DNA of 64,000 nt from an uncultured bacterium (GCA_949291515.1 CASEVY010000012.1:62001-126000); one strand, 5' to 3'; positions 54,178-63,299 are shown, numbered from the stretch's first letter. The notes: generated from the sequence alone by a model not told the origin. Made by a program: numbers and translations.

Positions 54178-54205
54178 TCCCCTTTTAAAGGGGGTTATTT
54201 GTTTT
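54178..54205 (+). terminator. Weak terminator of hydE-rimO
   Basis: CCCCTTT / AAAGGGG stem near 54178-54194 with a T-rich but interrupted tail. Confidence 0.6.
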
Positions 54206-54241
54206 ACGCCGATTTGCATTATATGAAGGCGCAAATAAATG

Positions 54242-54288
54242 TTGACAAAATTATTATACGGTCGTATAATTATTATACGGTTGTATAA
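54242..54288 (+). promoter_or_regulatory. Exporter operon promoter with two tandem TetR-type operators
   Basis: TTGACA (54242-54247), a 17-base spacer and TATAAT (54265-54270) form a fully consensus promoter. The first operator is the perfect inverted repeat TTATACG-GT-CGTATAA (54254-54269), covering spacer and -10. The second is TTATACG-GT-TGTATAA (54273-54288), with one mismatch, over the start site. Their centres are 19 bp apart. A ribosome binding site AAGGAGG is at 54290-54296. The arrangement predicts tight autorepression by the TetR-family protein encoded next. Confidence 0.9.
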
Positions 54289-54300
54289 AAAGGAGGCTTT

Positions 54301-54933
54301 ATGGGCAGGGTTCCCGCGGGCAATGACGAAAAGATGTTAAAGGCAGGGGTGGCATTGGCCAAGGCGCGCGGTTTAAGCGGATACAGCGTACGGGACGTAT
54401 GCGCGCGCAGCAAGGTCAATTTGGGAATGTTCCACTATTATTTTTACAACAAGGACAATTTCGACAGGGCTGTGCTTAAGAGCATATATTCCGGTATGAT
54501 GGAAAGCATAAATATAACGGTATCGCCGCGGAGAAGCCCTCGTGAAAACGTGAGGGGCATATTATTAAGCATACGGGATTTTATCGAGGAGAACAGGATA
54601 TTGCTGTCGTCTTTGGTGGGCGACGTGTTTTCTGGCAACAAAAAGACATTCAAGTTTATAACGGATAATTTTACCAAGCACGTGGAGATATTGTATGAGG
54701 AACTTAAACGCGCCCAAAAGCGTGGCGAACTCAAAACTCCTACGCCTTTTGACGCGGTGGTAATTTTGATGCCGCCGATAGCTTTGCCGCAGTTGATTTT
54801 GGGGCTTTTATCCAGATTGGAAGCAAAAGTTCCCGCCAAGATAAAGACGGCGGCTTTGGGCTTTGCGGCGGAGCGCAATAGCGTAAAGAGGATTGATTTG
54901 CTGCTGGACGCGGTATTTGGGGAAGATAAATGA
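54301..54933 (+). CDS. TetR-family transcriptional repressor of the exporter operon
   Basis: A 210-residue regulator. The N-terminal helix-turn-helix (about residues 10-55) reads GLSGYSVRDVCARSKVNLGM then FHYYFYNKDNFDRAVL, a standard TetR DNA-binding domain. The C-terminal ligand domain is helical and variable. As first gene of the operon, directly behind two matching inverted repeats, it most likely represses itself and the exporter until an inducer binds. CecR of the E. coli ybhGFSR operon is a parallel. The inducer is unknown. Confidence 0.92.
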   Translation: MGRVPAGNDEKMLKAGVALAKARGLSGYSVRDVCARSKVNLGMFHYYFYNKDNFDRAVLKSIYSGMMESINITVSPRRSPRENVRGILLSIRDFIEENRILLSSLVGDVFSGNKKTFKFITDNFTKHVEILYEELKRAQKRGELKTPTPFDAVVILMPPIALPQLILGLLSRLEAKVPAKIKTAALGFAAERNSVKRIDLLLDAVFGEDK

Positions 54934-56273
54934 AGAAATATATATTGTTAAGCGTTTGCGTTTTTTGTTTTACGTTTTTAAACGCGGGCGAGGTAAAGGA
55001 GCTTAGCCTCAGCCTGTGTGAAGATTCGGCCTTGTCGTTTTCGCCGGAATTAAAGAGCAAGGCGGCCGCCAAAGAGGCGGCGTATTTAAGTTATGAGAGC
55101 AGTCTTTCGTCTTTATATCCGTCATTGTCTTTAGACGCTAAGGGCAGCTGGGTGTCGCAGGTGCCGGAACTGGAACTGGGGCCGGTAAAAATGGAGTACG
55201 GCGACAACTGGGGATATTCTGCCGGTCCTACGCTGGGATACGTATTGTTTGACAACGGGGGGCGCAAGGATTATTCAAAAAGCGCTTTCAGCGCTTATAA
55301 AGCCAAGGAACAAGAATACGAATTTGCCAAGAGGAGCGTACTCTTGGACGTACGCAGGGCCTATTTTACCGTCCAACAGGATTTGCAGAGAATGTATTTT
55401 ATGAACGAGCAGCTTAAAGTGGCTCGCAAACAACTTGCGGATATACAGTCTGCCTTTAACGCCGGCGCTAAAAGCAATATTGATGTTTATATGGCGCGCA
55501 AGCAGAAACTTAGAGCGGAAATAAATATCGCTTCCGCCAGAGGCGTTTTGGGAGCGCATTTGCGGGATCTTTTCAGCCTTACGGGCGACGATTACGGCAT
55601 AGATCCCGCTTTCCCTTTGGATTGGCGGATAAAAGCGGAGAAGGGGGAGAACGCGCCGAGCTCAATAATCAAGGCCGAGGATTTGGAAGTTACTTTGAAA
55701 TCATTATCTTCAGTAGGGGATTATGATTTCGATACGGAATTGCCCGCCTTGGCGGCGCTGGGCGATATGGCGGGGTATTACGAGAATTTGGCGAACTCTT
55801 TAAGTTCGTCATTGTATCCTTCGCTTTCTTTGAGTGCGGGGGCATATATGGAATATCCCAACGGGCCGATACACGAAAGCGTATTTAACGGGCGCGCGGG
55901 CTTGGCTTTTAAGCTGCCTTTGTTTGAGGGTGGCAAAAGCAGAAAGGCCGCTCAAGCGAATTTAAGGCAAGCTCAAGCGGCGAAATACGACAAAGACGCT
56001 CTTTTTGAGGATTTAAGCCGCCTGTTTTATTCTTCCAAGAGTTTGCTCTATCCGCTTTCTCTGCAGGAGAAGCTGACAAAAAATATGATAGCCGACAGCG
56101 CCAAAACCGCCGAATTGACTTATCAGGCCTACAAAGCTGGCAGCGTAACTTTTTTGGAAGTGGACAACGCCAATTTGGCTTTGCTTGAAAGCAGAATAGC
56201 TTTGACGGATATTTATACCGAACGGTTAAACCGTTTGGCGGTAATGGATAATTTGGGAAGAGGTATAAAATGA
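54930..56273 (+). CDS. TolC-family outer-membrane channel
   Basis: A 447-residue protein with a signal peptide (ending near FLNAG) and the two coiled-coil-rich repeats of the OEP family. Recognisable segments are LSLCEDSALSFSPELKSKAA, GYVLFDNGG before the first hairpin, and LPLFEGGKSRKAAQANLRQA in the second repeat, then AYKAGSVTFLEVDNANLALL. It forms the outer-membrane duct of the tripartite exporter. Its start overlaps the tetR stop by four bases (ATGA). Confidence 0.93.
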   Translation: MKKYILLSVCVFCFTFLNAGEVKELSLSLCEDSALSFSPELKSKAAAKEAAYLSYESSLSSLYPSLSLDAKGSWVSQVPELELGPVKMEYGDNWGYSAGPTLGYVLFDNGGRKDYSKSAFSAYKAKEQEYEFAKRSVLLDVRRAYFTVQQDLQRMYFMNEQLKVARKQLADIQSAFNAGAKSNIDVYMARKQKLRAEINIASARGVLGAHLRDLFSLTGDDYGIDPAFPLDWRIKAEKGENAPSSIIKAEDLEVTLKSLSSVGDYDFDTELPALAALGDMAGYYENLANSLSSSLYPSLSLSAGAYMEYPNGPIHESVFNGRAGLAFKLPLFEGGKSRKAAQANLRQAQAAKYDKDALFEDLSRLFYSSKSLLYPLSLQEKLTKNMIADSAKTAELTYQAYKAGSVTFLEVDNANLALLESRIALTDIYTERLNRLAVMDNLGRGIK

Positions 56274-56989
56274 AGAAAATTATTTTTGGTTCGGTCTTGA
56301 TAATATTGGTATTGGTAATAGTAAGTTTGGCGTTTTTTAGGAGGGGCGATTTCCATTACAGCGGCGTGATGGAGGCCGTGGAGATAGATTTGCCCGCGCG
56401 CATAAACGATAGTCTTAAAGCGCTTTACGCCGAGGAGGGCGACGCGGTCGCCAAAGGCAAGGTGTTGGCGGAATTTGACTGTGCGGAAGTGTCGATAAAA
56501 GAAGATATCGCCCGCAAGGAGTACGAACGCGCCGCGCGTCTGCTTAAGACTACCGCCGGCTCGCAGGAAAATTACGATTTAAAAAAGAGCAATTATGATC
56601 AAGCCGCTTTGTATAAAAGCTGGTGCGAGATAAAATCCCCGATAGACGGCAAAGTACTTTATAAATATTACGAACCCGGGGAATTTGTCTCCGCGGGGCG
56701 CAAGGTTTTTACCGTGGCGGATCTTTCCAAAATAGACGCTTGGGTTTATGTGGAACATAACAAACTGGCCTCTTTGAAAGCGGGTATGAAAGTCAGGGGT
56801 TATCTGCCAGAGGCGGACAAGAGTTTTGAAGGCGTCATTATGGCGATAAACGACGAGGCGGAATTTACTCCCAAAAACGTGCAGACCAGAAAGGAAAGAG
56901 AACGTTTGGTCTACGGCGTAAAAACCCGCTTCGTCAATGACGAAAATCTTACTTTAAAACCCGGTATGACCTTGGAAGTTTCTTTTTAA
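56270..56989 (+). CDS. HlyD-family periplasmic adaptor (membrane fusion protein)
   Basis: A 239-residue adaptor with an N-terminal anchor (about residues 4-22). The first lipoyl half-motif is near GVMEAVEIDLPARIND, with GDAVAKGKVLAEFDC, a short hairpin, then SPIDGKVLYKYYEPGEFVSA and a beta-barrel domain. It has a short coiled coil, like YbhG-type adaptors. Overlaps tolC by four bases and bridges the inner-membrane ABC complex to the outer-membrane channel. Confidence 0.92.
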   Translation: MKKIIFGSVLIILVLVIVSLAFFRRGDFHYSGVMEAVEIDLPARINDSLKALYAEEGDAVAKGKVLAEFDCAEVSIKEDIARKEYERAARLLKTTAGSQENYDLKKSNYDQAALYKSWCEIKSPIDGKVLYKYYEPGEFVSAGRKVFTVADLSKIDAWVYVEHNKLASLKAGMKVRGYLPEADKSFEGVIMAINDEAEFTPKNVQTRKERERLVYGVKTRFVNDENLTLKPGMTLEVSF

Positions 56990-56998
56990 GGCGGCATT

Positions 56999-57721
56999 AT
57001 GAAAGCTATGCAAGTGCAAGCCGAAAATATCGGCAAGAAGATGGGCCGCGCGCAGGCCTTAAGCGGGGTAAGCACTATTTTTGAGGCCGGCAAAGTACAC
57101 GGTGTTATCGGCCCCAACGGCGCGGGCAAGACCACTCTTATGCGTCTTACGGCGGGCCTTTTGACGCCCGACGAGGGGGATTTGAAATATAAAGAAGAAG
57201 GTGCGGATATATCCGCAAAAGAGGCAAAAAAATATTTGGGTTATTTTCCGCAGGAGCCCAGCCTCTATCCCGATCTAAGCTGTATGGAGCATATGGAGTT
57301 TTTCAGGGATTTGTACGCGATAGGGGAAAAGGAGTTTAAAATCAGGAGCGAAGAGCTGTTCAACGCGACGGATATGGCCGATTTTAAGGATAGGCCGGCG
57401 GGAAAACTTTCCGGCGGAATGTACAAAAAGCTGGGGCTTATGTGCGTACTTTTAAACCGGCCAGGGCTTCTTTTATTGGACGAACCTACCATCGGCGTAG
57501 ACCCAGTAAGCCGCCAGCAGCTTTGGGATTTGGTATATAAGTATGCGGGGCGCGATATGACGGTGATAGTTAATACCTCTTATATGGACGAAGCTCAGCG
57601 CTGTTATAAAGTGCATATTTTGAGAAGCGGCAGGCTTTTGGCGGCCGGCGGGCCGCGGGAACTTATGGAAAAGTTCAAGGTAAAAAATTTCGCGGATATA
57701 TTTTTGCAAGATGACAAATAA
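56999..57721 (+). CDS. ABC transporter ATP-binding protein, first nucleotide-binding subunit
   Basis: A 240-residue ATPase with Walker A GPNGAGKTT near residue 40, signature LSGGMYKK near 138, Walker B LLLLDEPTIGVDP, and a degenerate H-loop position (NTSYMDEAQ instead of the usual TTH). That last feature suggests this half may be less active in hydrolysis. It corresponds to one half of E. coli YbhF, which is a single fused chain. Overlaps the next ATPase gene by 11 bases. Confidence 0.93.
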   Translation: MKAMQVQAENIGKKMGRAQALSGVSTIFEAGKVHGVIGPNGAGKTTLMRLTAGLLTPDEGDLKYKEEGADISAKEAKKYLGYFPQEPSLYPDLSCMEHMEFFRDLYAIGEKEFKIRSEELFNATDMADFKDRPAGKLSGGMYKKLGLMCVLLNRPGLLLLDEPTIGVDPVSRQQLWDLVYKYAGRDMTVIVNTSYMDEAQRCYKVHILRSGRLLAAGGPRELMEKFKVKNFADIFLQDDK

Positions 57722-58640
57722 CATAATAGAAGTCAAAAATCTTACGGTGCGCTTCAGCGACTTCAAAGCGGTGGACGGGATTTCGTTTTCCGTGAAGAAG
57801 GGGGAGATTTTTGGCTTTCTCGGCGCGAACGGCGCGGGCAAGACCACAACTATCCGCACCATTTGCGGGATATTGAATCCGACTTCCGGTCAAGTGCTGG
57901 TTGACGGGCATGACGTTTCCACCTCGACGGCGGTTTTAAAGCCTAATATAGGGTATATGTCCCAGAAGTTTACTCTTTATCCGGACTTGACCGTACGGGA
58001 GAATATTTATTTTGCAGGCAGTCTTTACGATATGAAACGCGAAGACATCAAAAAGCGCGCGCGGATAGTCTTTGACTTTATAGGTATGGAAGAACGGCAC
58101 ATAAGCGGAATAGTGAAACATCTTTCCGGCGGCGTAAAGCAGATGATAGCGCTTTGCGCCACTTTGCTGCACGACCCGCGGCTTGTCTTTTTGGACGAGC
58201 CTACCGCAGGCACTTCGCCCCAAACCAGACGCGATTTTTGGCGGCTTATCAAAAGGCTTGCGGAGAACGGCAAAACGGTATTCGTTACCACTCATTATAT
58301 GGACGAAGCGGAATACTGCGACAGGATAGTCCTTATGGACAGGGGGCGCATAATCGCCTGCGCCAGCCCCGAAGGTCTTAAGAAAGAATTTTTCTCTCAT
58401 AATCCGCTGGAACTTTATATGTCCGATCCAGATTATTTAAACGGCGTCAAGGCGGAATTTGATGAACTTGGTATTGGTATGAGCGCGGTATTCGGCTCGA
58501 ATTTAAGGGTGTTTCCTGAGGATTATGAATCTTTTAAAAATTTCGCCGAGAAAAACAAAGATAAGTTTACCTGTAAAGAGATAGAACCTTCTTTGGATGA
58601 CGTCTTTTTAAAAGCCTTAAAGAACGGGGGCGGGAAATGA
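57711..58640 (+). CDS. ABC transporter ATP-binding protein, second nucleotide-binding subunit
   Basis: A 309-residue ATPase with Walker A GANGAGKTT near residue 42, signature LSGGVKQM, Walker B LVFLDEPTAGTSP and an intact H-loop TTHYMDEAEYCD. The extra C-terminal 70 residues form the regulatory extension seen in DrrA/CcmA-type exporters. With the previous gene it likely forms a heterodimeric motor. The stop overlaps the first permease start. Confidence 0.94.
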   Translation: MTNNIIEVKNLTVRFSDFKAVDGISFSVKKGEIFGFLGANGAGKTTTIRTICGILNPTSGQVLVDGHDVSTSTAVLKPNIGYMSQKFTLYPDLTVRENIYFAGSLYDMKREDIKKRARIVFDFIGMEERHISGIVKHLSGGVKQMIALCATLLHDPRLVFLDEPTAGTSPQTRRDFWRLIKRLAENGKTVFVTTHYMDEAEYCDRIVLMDRGRIIACASPEGLKKEFFSHNPLELYMSDPDYLNGVKAEFDELGIGMSAVFGSNLRVFPEDYESFKNFAEKNKDKFTCKEIEPSLDDVFLKALKNGGGK

Positions 58641-59785
58641 ATTTCAGGAGAGTATACTCGATAGCAGTAAAAGAATACAAGCATATAATGCGCGACCCGT
58701 TCACTTTGGCCGTAGCGCTGATATTGCCTATGGTTTTCGTATATTTGTTTGGCTTTATAATAGACTTGGACTATAAACATATGCCGCTTAAGGTCCGCGA
58801 CAATGACCAAACTTCCGTTTCAAGGCGGTTCCTGCAAGAGATAACGTCTTCCGGCTATTTCGACTTGATAGGAGTTCACGGCCAAAGCCAAGCCGACGCG
58901 GCCGTAAAAGCCAATGACAGCGCCGGCGTATTGATAATAGACAAAGGCTTTGGCAGGGACATATTGCGTGGCGATAATACCCGGCCTGGCAAGGTACAGC
59001 TGCTGATAGACGGCAGTGATAATGCCCGTGCGGCGATAATGTTAAATTATATGTCCGGCATAGTTCAAAAGCAAAACGCGCATTACGCCGAAGAAAACCC
59101 CGACGCCTCGCCGCAGGCGGCGGCGTCTTCGGCTTTGGCGGGTGCGCTTCGCAGCAGATTTTTGTTCAATCCGGAGCTCAACAGCCGCTGGTTTATAGTG
59201 CCCGCCTTAAATACCGTAATAATAGGTTTTTTGGCGATAGTGCTTACCGCTCTTACCGTAGCCAAGGAGTGGGAAAACGGCTCGATGGAGCTGCTCTTGT
59301 CCACGCCCGTACGTCCGGCGGAAATAGTATTGGGCAAATTGGCTCCTTACTTCCTGCTGACTTTCTTTGACATTTTGATAGTATTCGTTTTGGCGATATT
59401 GGTATTCAAGATACCGTTTGTGGGCAGTTTCGCTTTGTATATGCTGGCTTGCGCGGTATACATAACGGGCGCTTTGGCGTTGGGGCTTTTCATTTCGGTG
59501 GTAACGAGAGCGCAGCAAAGCGCGATACAATTCGCGTTTGCGGTGGGGTTGCTGCCGTCGTTTATATTTTCGGGTTTTATTTTCCCGATAGAAAATATGC
59601 CGGAGTTTTTCAGATATTTTACCGGCCTTTTTCCCCAGAGGTGGTTCCTGCTGATAAGCAGAAATCTATTTTTGAGCGACGCGGGCATAAGCTCCCTTAG
59701 CTTCGCGCTTTCGGCTATAGCGGTATTCGCCGCCTGTATGATACTTTTGGCCGTAAGCAAATTCAAAACGGATGTGGAGCCGTAA
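58637..59785 (+). CDS. ABC-2 type permease, first (YbhS-like)
   Basis: A 382-residue membrane subunit. One N-terminal helix (LALILPMVFVYLFGFII region) is followed by a periplasmic domain (about residues 45-180) and five C-terminal helices. The ABC-2 signature region VAKEWENGSMELLLSTPVRP lies near residue 215, with FIFSGFIFPIENMPEFFRYF later. It pairs with the next permease. Confidence 0.93.
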   Translation: MNFRRVYSIAVKEYKHIMRDPFTLAVALILPMVFVYLFGFIIDLDYKHMPLKVRDNDQTSVSRRFLQEITSSGYFDLIGVHGQSQADAAVKANDSAGVLIIDKGFGRDILRGDNTRPGKVQLLIDGSDNARAAIMLNYMSGIVQKQNAHYAEENPDASPQAAASSALAGALRSRFLFNPELNSRWFIVPALNTVIIGFLAIVLTALTVAKEWENGSMELLLSTPVRPAEIVLGKLAPYFLLTFFDILIVFVLAILVFKIPFVGSFALYMLACAVYITGALALGLFISVVTRAQQSAIQFAFAVGLLPSFIFSGFIFPIENMPEFFRYFTGLFPQRWFLLISRNLFLSDAGISSLSFALSAIAVFAACMILLAVSKFKTDVEP

Positions 59786-60895
59786 ATGATAAGAATAAGA
59801 ACTTTAATCGGTTTTATAAAAAAGGAATTTATGCAAATAGCGCGGGATCCGAAAATGCTCGTGGCTATATTCTTTATTCCCGTAATGCAGACGATTATGT
59901 TCGGGCTGGCTTTGACCAGCGAGGTAAAAAATATAGAGTTTTTGGTGGTATCCAAACCAAGCCCGATAGCGCGGGAGATAACCCGCCGCGCTTTGGCCAG
60001 CGGGTGGTTCAAAGAGGTTAAAGACGTCAACGGGGCACAGGCGGAAGACCCGTCTTCACTGCTTTTGGATAATAGGGCCGAGGCGGTATTGGTCGCCCCG
60101 AAAGAAGGTTTTGAATACGCTCTTGAACACGGAAGGCCTATACAGCTGCTTATCAATGCGATAAACGCGCAGCGCGCTCAGCAGGTGGACGGATACGTAA
60201 AACAGATAGTAGCGTTAAGCGCCGCCTCTAACGGATACGACAGCGCCTCGGGTTTTATCGAGCTTGACGCGAAAGTAATGTTCAACCACTATATGGATAC
60301 TACCGATTTTATGGTGCCCGCTTTAATGGTAATGGCGACTTTTTTGGTAATGCTTGTCGTATGCAGTATGGCGATAACAAAAGAAAAGGAAACGGGTACT
60401 ATGGAAAAGCTGATAGCCTCGCCCGCCAACGCGGCCGAAATACTTTTGGGCAAGACTTTGCCCTATTTCATAATAGGCATAGTGATAATATGCGCCATAT
60501 TCTTTATAGGAATAATTTTCTTTGGAGTGCCCTTCAGGGGTTCGTTTTGGCAGATTTTGGCGACGGGCTCTTTGCTGATAATATCGGCTTTGTCGATAGC
60601 GACTTTGCTTTCCACCCTCGCCAAGACTCAGCAGCAGGCGATGATGGGCAGCGTATTGTTCCTGATGCCGGCGATATTGCTTTCGGGCGTGTTTTTCCCC
60701 GTAGCGAATATACCGGAAACTTTCCGCTGGCTGTGCTACTTAAATCCGATGATGTATTCCGTAGTGAATTTTAGAAGCATAATGCTCAAGGGCGGGGATT
60801 TAAATTTCTTTTGGCAGTACTGCGCGGTTTTGGCGATTATCTGTTTGATTACGGGTGCGGCGGCTTATAAAAACTTTAAATCAAAACTGAACTGA
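59786..60895 (+). CDS. ABC-2 type permease, second (YbhR-like)
   Basis: A 369-residue membrane subunit starting immediately after the stop of the previous permease. It has the same architecture: N-terminal helix, periplasmic domain (about residues 45-175), and five C-terminal helices with ITKEKETGTMEKLIASPANA and LLSGVFFPVANIPETFRWL. It completes a seven-gene exporter operon. The substrate is unknown; drugs, bile-type compounds or lipids are possible from family knowledge. Confidence 0.93.
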   Translation: MIRIRTLIGFIKKEFMQIARDPKMLVAIFFIPVMQTIMFGLALTSEVKNIEFLVVSKPSPIAREITRRALASGWFKEVKDVNGAQAEDPSSLLLDNRAEAVLVAPKEGFEYALEHGRPIQLLINAINAQRAQQVDGYVKQIVALSAASNGYDSASGFIELDAKVMFNHYMDTTDFMVPALMVMATFLVMLVVCSMAITKEKETGTMEKLIASPANAAEILLGKTLPYFIIGIVIICAIFFIGIIFFGVPFRGSFWQILATGSLLIISALSIATLLSTLAKTQQQAMMGSVLFLMPAILLSGVFFPVANIPETFRWLCYLNPMMYSVVNFRSIMLKGGDLNFFWQYCAVLAIICLITGAAAYKNFKSKLN

Positions 60896-60910
60896 AGGCG
60901 GAGAGATAAA

Positions 60911-60941
60911 AAGAAAGGCCTTAGAAAAAGGCCTTTCTTTT
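60911..60941. terminator. Bidirectional terminator between exporter operon and sixA
   Basis: AAGAAAGGCC (60911-60920) / GGCCTTTCTT (60930-60939) with A-rich and T-rich flanks, placed between convergent genes. Confidence 0.87.
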
Positions 60942-60942
60942 G

Positions 60943-61377
60943 TTAAGATTCCATAATCTTATAATCGCCCGCGCTTAAAGAAACGTAATCGCCGCACAGC
61001 TCTCTGGCCAATGCGCTTATCGCGGGGTTATGGCCTATAAGCAATACTTTGGAGTATTTGGCGCTTAGGTCTTTGATAAGTTCCCCGTAAGCGTTGACGT
61101 CCATACTGTCGGCCAGTTCGGGGAAGGGCTTTATTTTGTCTGCGGCGTTAAATTCCGCGGCGGTTATTTCCGCAGTCTGCACAGCCCTTAAAAGAGGGCT
61201 TGCGGCTATAATGTCGATATTGCCCAAAGCCGCTTTAAGATTTTTCGCTTGCTCTTTGGCTTTTGCTATTCCCGCAGACGAGAGCGGCCGCTCAAAATCG
61301 TTTTTCGCGCCGCTTTCATACATATCCGAAGCTATGGAGTGCCTCATTAAGACCAATATCTTTTTGTTCATAATCAT
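60943..61377 (-). CDS. sixA: Phosphohistidine phosphatase SixA-like
   Basis: A 144-residue histidine-phosphatase-superfamily protein. The catalytic RHG-type motif is the RHS in LVLMRHSIASD, with later AASPLLRAVQTAE and the second histidine in LLIGHNPAISAL. It removes phosphate from phosphohistidine on phosphotransfer proteins. Its ATG overlaps the mrp stop (ATGA), so the two are co-translated; an alternative ATG lies two codons later. Confidence 0.88.
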   Translation of the reverse strand: MIMNKKILVLMRHSIASDMYESGAKNDFERPLSSAGIAKAKEQAKNLKAALGNIDIIAASPLLRAVQTAEITAAEFNAADKIKPFPELADSMDVNAYGELIKDLSAKYSKVLLIGHNPAISALARELCGDYVSLSAGDYKIMES

Positions 61378-62198
61378 TGGGCTATTTTATTTATCAAAGG
61401 CTCGAGGGCGGGTTGTTCGATATCGGCCACTCTGCCTTCGTCGCAGGCTTTGGCGACGGCGGGATCCAGAGGCAATCGCACGGCGGGGCTGATGTTAAAT
61501 TCGCCGGCGGTTTTATACAGGCGGCTCTCGCCGAAAATATTTATCTCTTTGCCGCAGTCGGGGCATTTAAGATAACTCATATTTTCCGCCAAGCCGAGCA
61601 CTCTTACGTCCATCTTCTCCGCCATTTTTACCGCTTTGTCGACTATCATTCCCACAAGCTCCTGCGGCGATGTCACTATAATTATACCCTCTATCGGCAA
61701 AGACTGGAACACCGTCATCGTAACGTCGCCCGTACCCGGCGGCATATCGATAAACAGATAGTCTATATCGCCCCAGATGACGTCCGTCCAGAATTGCCTT
61801 ACGGCGGAAGTGATTAAAGCGCCGCGCCATATTACCGGGTCGTTTTCCTTCTCCAAAAGCAGGTTTAAGGACATTACCTTTACCCCGTTTTTGGCCGTTG
61901 CGGGCATAATGCCGTCGCCTTCCGGCGAGGCTTGAGCCTTATCTTTTATGCCGAAAATCTTCGGTATGGAAGGGCCCGTAATATCTGCGTCCAATACGCC
62001 GCATTTAAAACCCCTTTTCGCCAAAGCGCAGGCCATAAGCCCGCTTACCAGGCTCTTGCCCACGCCGCCTTTGCCGCTGAGTACACCTATTACGTGTTTT
62101 ATATTGCTCTTGGCGTGCGGTTTAAATTTTTCCAGTTCCGTGCGCTGATCGCAGTTCTGCGAGCAGGAGGAACAATCGTGATTGCAGTTCTGACTCAT
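61374..62198 (-). CDS. mrp: Mrp/NBP35-type iron-sulfur carrier ATPase
   Basis: A 274-residue P-loop ATPase that carries or assembles Fe-S clusters. The deviant Walker A is LSGKGGVGKS near residue 42. An N-terminal cysteine cluster (Cys5, 9, 12, 16) is unusual for short bacterial Mrp but like NBP35, and a CPDC pair lies near residue 213. YLFIDMPPGTGD matches the Walker B region. Its presence fits an organism rich in radical SAM and hydrogenase enzymes. Confidence 0.93.
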   Translation of the reverse strand: MSQNCNHDCSSCSQNCDQRTELEKFKPHAKSNIKHVIGVLSGKGGVGKSLVSGLMACALAKRGFKCGVLDADITGPSIPKIFGIKDKAQASPEGDGIMPATAKNGVKVMSLNLLLEKENDPVIWRGALITSAVRQFWTDVIWGDIDYLFIDMPPGTGDVTMTVFQSLPIEGIIIVTSPQELVGMIVDKAVKMAEKMDVRVLGLAENMSYLKCPDCGKEINIFGESRLYKTAGEFNISPAVRLPLDPAVAKACDEGRVADIEQPALEPLINKIAQ

Positions 62199-62321
62199 AT
62201 AAATAGGACCCCCAAAAGGTTAAATTTCAGTTTAATTATACCATTTAAGAAGGTAAAGAAAAGTTGTAAAATACTTCTGTGATTTTCTCTTTTCAATTGC
62301 TGTAAACGGGAGATTTTTTTG

Positions 62322-63281
62322 ATGAACAAAGATATTTTATCCGAAATAAACAAAATAGGCCTTTTGCCGGTTTTTCCTTCGTGCGGAAATTACGACGCAC
62401 TCGCTTTGGCCGAGGCTTTAGACCGCGCTTCTTTGCCTTGCGGGGAAATGGCTTTCTCGCCTGAGGCTGAGGCGGGTATAAAGGCGATAGCTTCCAAACT
62501 GCCCGATTTTATAATCGGGGTAAAGGGAGTAAAAAACACGTCGGACCTAAAACGCGCGCTTGAGTGCGGAGCTAAATTTTTTACGGGTTTCGGCGCCATT
62601 TCCGAACTGGGCCGTTATTGCCTTGAAAACAATATTCCTTTTATTCCTTCGTGTTCCACTGCGGGGGAAATGGAAGCGGCATTGGCGGCGGGCGTCAAAA
62701 GCGTAAAATTCTTCCCCGCGGAACAGCTGGGCGGTTTGGCGGCTTTGAAGGCTTTTGGCGAGGCCTACGGCGAAGTAAAATTCCTGCTTGGCGGCGTAGG
62801 CGAAGAAGATTTTATCCGATATGCCGATTATAAAAAAGTCATCGCCGTTTACGCGCCCTGGCTTACCCCGGCCGATGCGCTTAAAGAGGGCGATTTCGCC
62901 AAGATAGAAACCTTGGCGCGCGAGAGCGTATCCAAAATGCTGGGTTTCTTTTTAAAGCATGTCGGCATAAACAGCGCCGACGAAAAGGAATCAAACGCTA
63001 CGGCAGACGCTTTCGAAAAACTTTTCGGCTTTAAAAAGCAAGATTTCGGCGGAGCTTATTTCAATGATACTTTCGTCGAGGTAATGAAAAAGCCTTTCTA
63101 CGGCCGAAACGGCCATATCGCCATCGGCGTGAACAATGTCGAGCGCGCACTTTACAGATTCAGAAGGGACGGCGTGCCTTTTATAGAGGAGAGCGCGGGC
63201 TATAATCCCGACGGCTCTTTAAGGGTTATCTACTTTAGGGACGAAATAGGCGGTTTTGCCGTACATATAGTGGAAAAGTAG
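62322..63281 (+). CDS. KDPG/KHG aldolase-like domain fused to VOC domain
   Basis: A 319-residue protein from the ATG at 62322 (CGGGAGA upstream). Residues about 1-205 follow the KDPG/KHG aldolase barrel: GLLPVFPSCG, catalytic-type Glu42 and Schiff-base Lys129 in SVKFFPAEQLGG. The Arg that normally follows the Glu (ExTxR) is Ser46 here, so phosphate or carboxylate binding may differ. Residues about 210-319 are a glyoxalase/VOC domain (KHVGINSADE, GRNGHIAIGVNNVERALYRF, GFAVHIVEK). Substrate and activity are uncertain. Single gene with its own terminator. Confidence 0.85.
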   Translation: MNKDILSEINKIGLLPVFPSCGNYDALALAEALDRASLPCGEMAFSPEAEAGIKAIASKLPDFIIGVKGVKNTSDLKRALECGAKFFTGFGAISELGRYCLENNIPFIPSCSTAGEMEAALAAGVKSVKFFPAEQLGGLAALKAFGEAYGEVKFLLGGVGEEDFIRYADYKKVIAVYAPWLTPADALKEGDFAKIETLARESVSKMLGFFLKHVGINSADEKESNATADAFEKLFGFKKQDFGGAYFNDTFVEVMKKPFYGRNGHIAIGVNNVERALYRFRRDGVPFIEESAGYNPDGSLRVIYFRDEIGGFAVHIVEK

Positions 63282-63299
63282 CTTTCCGCCGTTCGATTT

